Shown here piece by piece: positions 6,279-7,865 of a stretch of DNA of 7,865 bases. The position numbers and the translations under genes are program-made. The DNA comes from Chloroflexota bacterium. GTDB taxonomy: Bacteria > Chloroflexota > Dehalococcoidia > Dehalococcoidales > UBA2162. Under the pieces are notes generated by a model. That model made no database searches. It was not told the origin of the DNA and saw only the letters and a list, made by a program, of their open reading frames with translations. The stretch lies in contig JACQOM010000132.1 in assembly GCA_016202525.1 (NCBI GenBank), positions 1 through 7,865 on the forward strand, read 5' to 3'. Each line of letters begins with the position of its first letter. Within the stretch, counting starts at the first letter, position 1.

Positions 6279-6806
6279 TTACGGCACCACCTCGAATGTT
6301 GTCATCATGACATGATGCGCCAGTCCACAATACTCTAAACAAATCACTTTGTATGTTCCCGGTTTGTCAAAAGTGTAAACCGCCCGATTCGTGTATTTGG
6401 GCATGGCTTGAACCTGAAAGAGAAGAACGCCATTGGCATTAAAAACTCCAAAATCATGGTTAACATCACGGGATGTTACCACGAACTCCACCTGCGTTCC
6501 TGCCTTAATCTCTTTTGGCTCAATTACCCAGCCGAACTGAAAAGCATCAACTTTGACTATCTGTCTTTGTTCAGAAAGTGGCGCCGCCACGCCGGGGTAG
6601 TGAATCAGAGGCAGTGTTGCCAGAGTAAACATAGCGCCTATGGCAATCAAGACCACCAGCCAGATAGTTCCAATACGGGAAAAACGATCGTGATACCTCT
6701 CGAAGTCAACCTTCGGCTTTGACCCCTTCCAAACCAGCAGAAAAACAACTGACAGAGCAATAACAATGAAGAGGTATATTAACCCGATGTAAGCTTGTAT
6801 TGACAT
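6279..6806 (-). CDS. Heme-copper oxidoreductase subunit II with intact CuA site
   Basis: This 175-residue membrane-anchored electron-entry subunit passes electrons from a soluble donor, cytochrome c or a cupredoxin, through binuclear CuA to subunit I. Two hydrophobic helices are seen at about 5-26 and 46-66, followed by a cupredoxin domain outside the membrane. The CuA ligands are complete: H117 in D-V-N-H-D-F, then C156-L-E158-Y-C160-G-L-A-H164-H-V-M167. This rules out a quinol oxidase subunit, where these residues are lost. Thermus ba3 subunit II has a single helix and about 168 residues, so the extra helix here is a difference. It is the first gene of the four-gene operon. ATG 6806 has GAGGGG at 6829-6824, but 17 bases away, so initiation may be weak or the leader folded. 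The promoter region lies at 6807-7043. Assignment is very sure; partner substrate depends on subunit I. Confidence 0.95.
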   Translation of the reverse strand: MSIQAYIGLIYLFIVIALSVVFLLVWKGSKPKVDFERYHDRFSRIGTIWLVVLIAIGAMFTLATLPLIHYPGVAAPLSEQRQIVKVDAFQFGWVIEPKEIKAGTQVEFVVTSRDVNHDFGVFNANGVLLFQVQAMPKYTNRAVYTFDKPGTYKVICLEYCGLAHHVMMTTFEVVP

Positions 6807-6889
6807 TGTTCTTGGGTACTCTTCCCCTCAGCAGAAAATTAAATTGAATTTTATCTTTGAGAGCTACTTGTGTATATGGTGTAAATCAT

Positions 6890-6908
6890 TTTATCTGTAA
6901 AAGATAAA
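6890..6908. promoter_or_regulatory. Candidate operator, perfect 7-bp inverted repeat TTTATCT-N5-AGATAAA
   Basis: A perfect inverted repeat (6890-6896 with 6902-6908) covers the predicted start of transcription of the respiratory operon. The left arm with its flank, ATTTTATCT (6888-6896), recurs exactly at 6848-6856, 40 bases away or about four helix turns, as a possible second half-site on the same DNA face. The position suits a repressor. It does not match the FNR/NnrR (TTGAT-N4-ATCAA) or NorR patterns I know. Confidence 0.4.
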
Positions 6909-6934
6909 CAAATCATAACATTAAGCAGAAAAAG

Positions 6935-6950
6935 GTTACAAATTTATAAC
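6935..6950. promoter_or_regulatory. Candidate second operator, 16-bp near-palindrome over the -35 box
   Basis: GTTACAAATTTATAAC pairs with itself at seven of eight positions (mismatch at 6939/6946) and overlaps the proposed -35 element of the respiratory promoter. AT-rich sequence forms short palindromes by chance, so this is tentative. A dimeric regulator binding here would block or remodel polymerase entry. Confidence 0.3.
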
Positions 6951-7043
6951 ATTTCACTGGATTTTATGTGTGATATAGCCATGCCCCGTCAAAAGCAGGC
7001 CAGTAAAAGTGTAACCAATTAAGAGTAATTGAGGCGAAATGGC

Positions 7044-7865
7044 TTAGGTGGTGTAGCCCTTACTGAAAAATCTCAGGGCAGCCACCTGGTTAACCGCTTG
7101 GTTAAGCAACTTTTTATCCAGCGTCGCCTCCGGGTCGATAGTTCTGGCCAGAAATACCTGTGCCATCCTCTGACGGTCTTTCATAATGGAGCGGGTCCCC
7201 AGGCCGCGGTAGGTTTCGATATCCTGGTAATATCTGAATTTAAACATTTCTTCGGCGTTCAAGGGGTCGGGGGCGCCTTTGGGCGCTTCAGGCACGGTTA
7301 GATGAATCTGCAATCTGTCAGAATGTGCCTGCAGCAGACCGGCTACATAGCTCCAGCCGGAAAGGACCGATGGCGTCAGCGCTTTCAGACGGAAGCTCCG
7401 GTAGTTGCTCTTGCTTTTCTTGATTGCCTCATGCTGGGCATTATTCAGTTTGGCAAAGGCTTTTCCGGCCTCCAGCAGTCCTTTATCCGTCCAGAGCGCC
7501 TTGCTCATTCGTTCCGTCAATGTCCGGTATTCCTCGTCCAGTGACATCCCCGATTGACAGAGATACGGTTCATATACATTTCTATCCAGTTGCTCCGCAG
7601 TTAGCGATTCCCCCGTTTGCTTCCCCTTAAAATAATTGACGACAAACGTGCGGGCGGATTGAGTCGAGATTCTTTCTGAGCGGGAGCTGACATCAGGGAA
7701 GTCTTCACCGGCCTTGAGCAGCCCCACTTTGGTGCACCACTGTCTTAAATGCGGGCCTAAGAACGTCTCTTCCAACTGTCTATCGAATAAATCGTTCGAT
7801 ACGGCGATGTTAGTATTCGATATCAGGGCAAGTTCGGTCCTCTGTTCTTTGGACAGGCAGAAATA
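7044..7865 (-). CDS. Hypothetical protein, 5'-truncated by the window edge
   Basis: The frame is open from the right edge (7865) to TAA at 7044-7046, giving 273 residues of a longer protein whose start lies outside. A TTG at 7773-7775 could be taken as a start, but the 30 codons before it have no stop and read naturally (K-E-Q-R-T-E-L, then N-T-N-I-A-V-S-N-D-L-F-D-R-Q), so it is internal. The part visible is soluble, helix-rich and charged, with no membrane segment. Notable stretches are W-C-T-K-V-G-L-L-K-A-G-E-D-F, A-R-T-F-V-V-N-Y-F-K-G-K and a C-terminal Q-R-M-A-Q-V-F-L-A-R. I do not recognise the family. The arrangement faintly recalls the C-terminal parts of DGQHR/DndB-like DNA-associated proteins, but this is not reliable. 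It shares the strand of the respiratory operon but is separated by 237 bases with a likely promoter, so it is probably not in it. Confidence 0.75.
   Translation of the reverse strand, partial: YFCLSKEQRTELALISNTNIAVSNDLFDRQLEETFLGPHLRQWCTKVGLLKAGEDFPDVSSRSERISTQSARTFVVNYFKGKQTGESLTAEQLDRNVYEPYLCQSGMSLDEEYRTLTERMSKALWTDKGLLEAGKAFAKLNNAQHEAIKKSKSNYRSFRLKALTPSVLSGWSYVAGLLQAHSDRLQIHLTVPEAPKGAPDPLNAEEMFKFRYYQDIETYRGLGTRSIMKDRQRMAQVFLARTIDPEATLDKKLLNQAVNQVAALRFFSKGYTT

Larger units (their letters stand above)
6807..7043 (-). promoter_or_regulatory. AT-rich control region of the respiratory operon
   Basis: No gene is visible in this 237-base spacer, which is more AT-rich than its surroundings. On the minus strand TTGTAA (6941-6936) and TATGAT (6917-6912), 18 bases apart, form a reasonable sigma70-type promoter (four and five of six consensus bases), with transcription starting near 6905 and a leader of about 100 bases. 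Two palindromes overlap this promoter and are listed separately. No terminator with stem and T-run is seen for the gene at 7044. Confidence 0.5.

Noticed and set aside
6408..6722. 104-codon open frame on the + strand opposite subunit II
   Set aside because: It lies wholly antisense to a gene with intact CuA motifs and has no family features; a shadow frame.
7016..7031. CAATTA/TAATTG hairpin as terminator for the gene ending at 7044
   Set aside because: Stem of six mostly A-T pairs is too weak and lacks a T-run.
7773..7775. TTG as start codon of the gene ending at 7044
   Set aside because: The frame stays open for 30 more codons to the window edge and reads as ordinary protein, so the true start lies outside.

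Overview
The window looks bacterial and is probably from an uncultured environmental genome. GC content is moderate, genes are tightly packed and mostly ATG-started, and two genes run off the ends. A MarC protein, a YbiR/NhaD-type permease, a short winged-helix regulator of a kind I associate with Chloroflexota/Actinobacteria, and a C-rich/G-rich triple-hairpin intergenic repeat together suggest a Chloroflexota (Dehalococcoidia-like) lineage. That placement is inference from style and family content; there is no marker gene here.

Layout. 1-533 (+): 3' part of a MarC-family membrane protein. 534-912: gene-free, carrying a compact three-hairpin repeat at 727-823. 913-2148 (+): 11-12 TM anion permease of the ArsB/NhaD/YbiR (SLC13-like) type. 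2249-2617 (+): small winged-helix DNA-binding protein. 2631-3107 (-): cysteine-containing protein of unknown function, convergent with the regulator. 3234-6806 (-): compact four-gene respiratory operon, read right to left: CuA subunit II, heme-copper catalytic subunit I, CtaG-like assembly protein, and CtaB heme O synthase. 6807-7043: AT-rich control region with a candidate promoter and two palindromes. 7044-7865 (-): 3' part of an unrecognised gene that starts outside the window.

How the operon works. Subunit II has a complete CuA site, so electrons should come from a soluble cytochrome c or cupredoxin. Subunit I has all six metal-binding histidines of a B-family (ba3-type) heme-copper enzyme. 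CtaB would supply farnesylated heme, and the CtaG-like protein probably helps copper or membrane assembly. Subunit III, CtaA and Sco/SenC are absent from the window.

The main discovery is in subunit I. The active-site tyrosine normally four residues after the first CuB histidine (H-x-x-x-Y, cross-linked to that histidine in oxidases) is Asn250. Several polar residues of the ba3 proton channel are also replaced. The same position is Glu in classical cytochrome c NO reductases, and tyrosine-less B-family enzymes have been proposed as NO reductases. The operon may therefore encode a CuA-containing nitric oxide reductase, or an atypical oxidase, rather than an ordinary cytochrome c oxidase.
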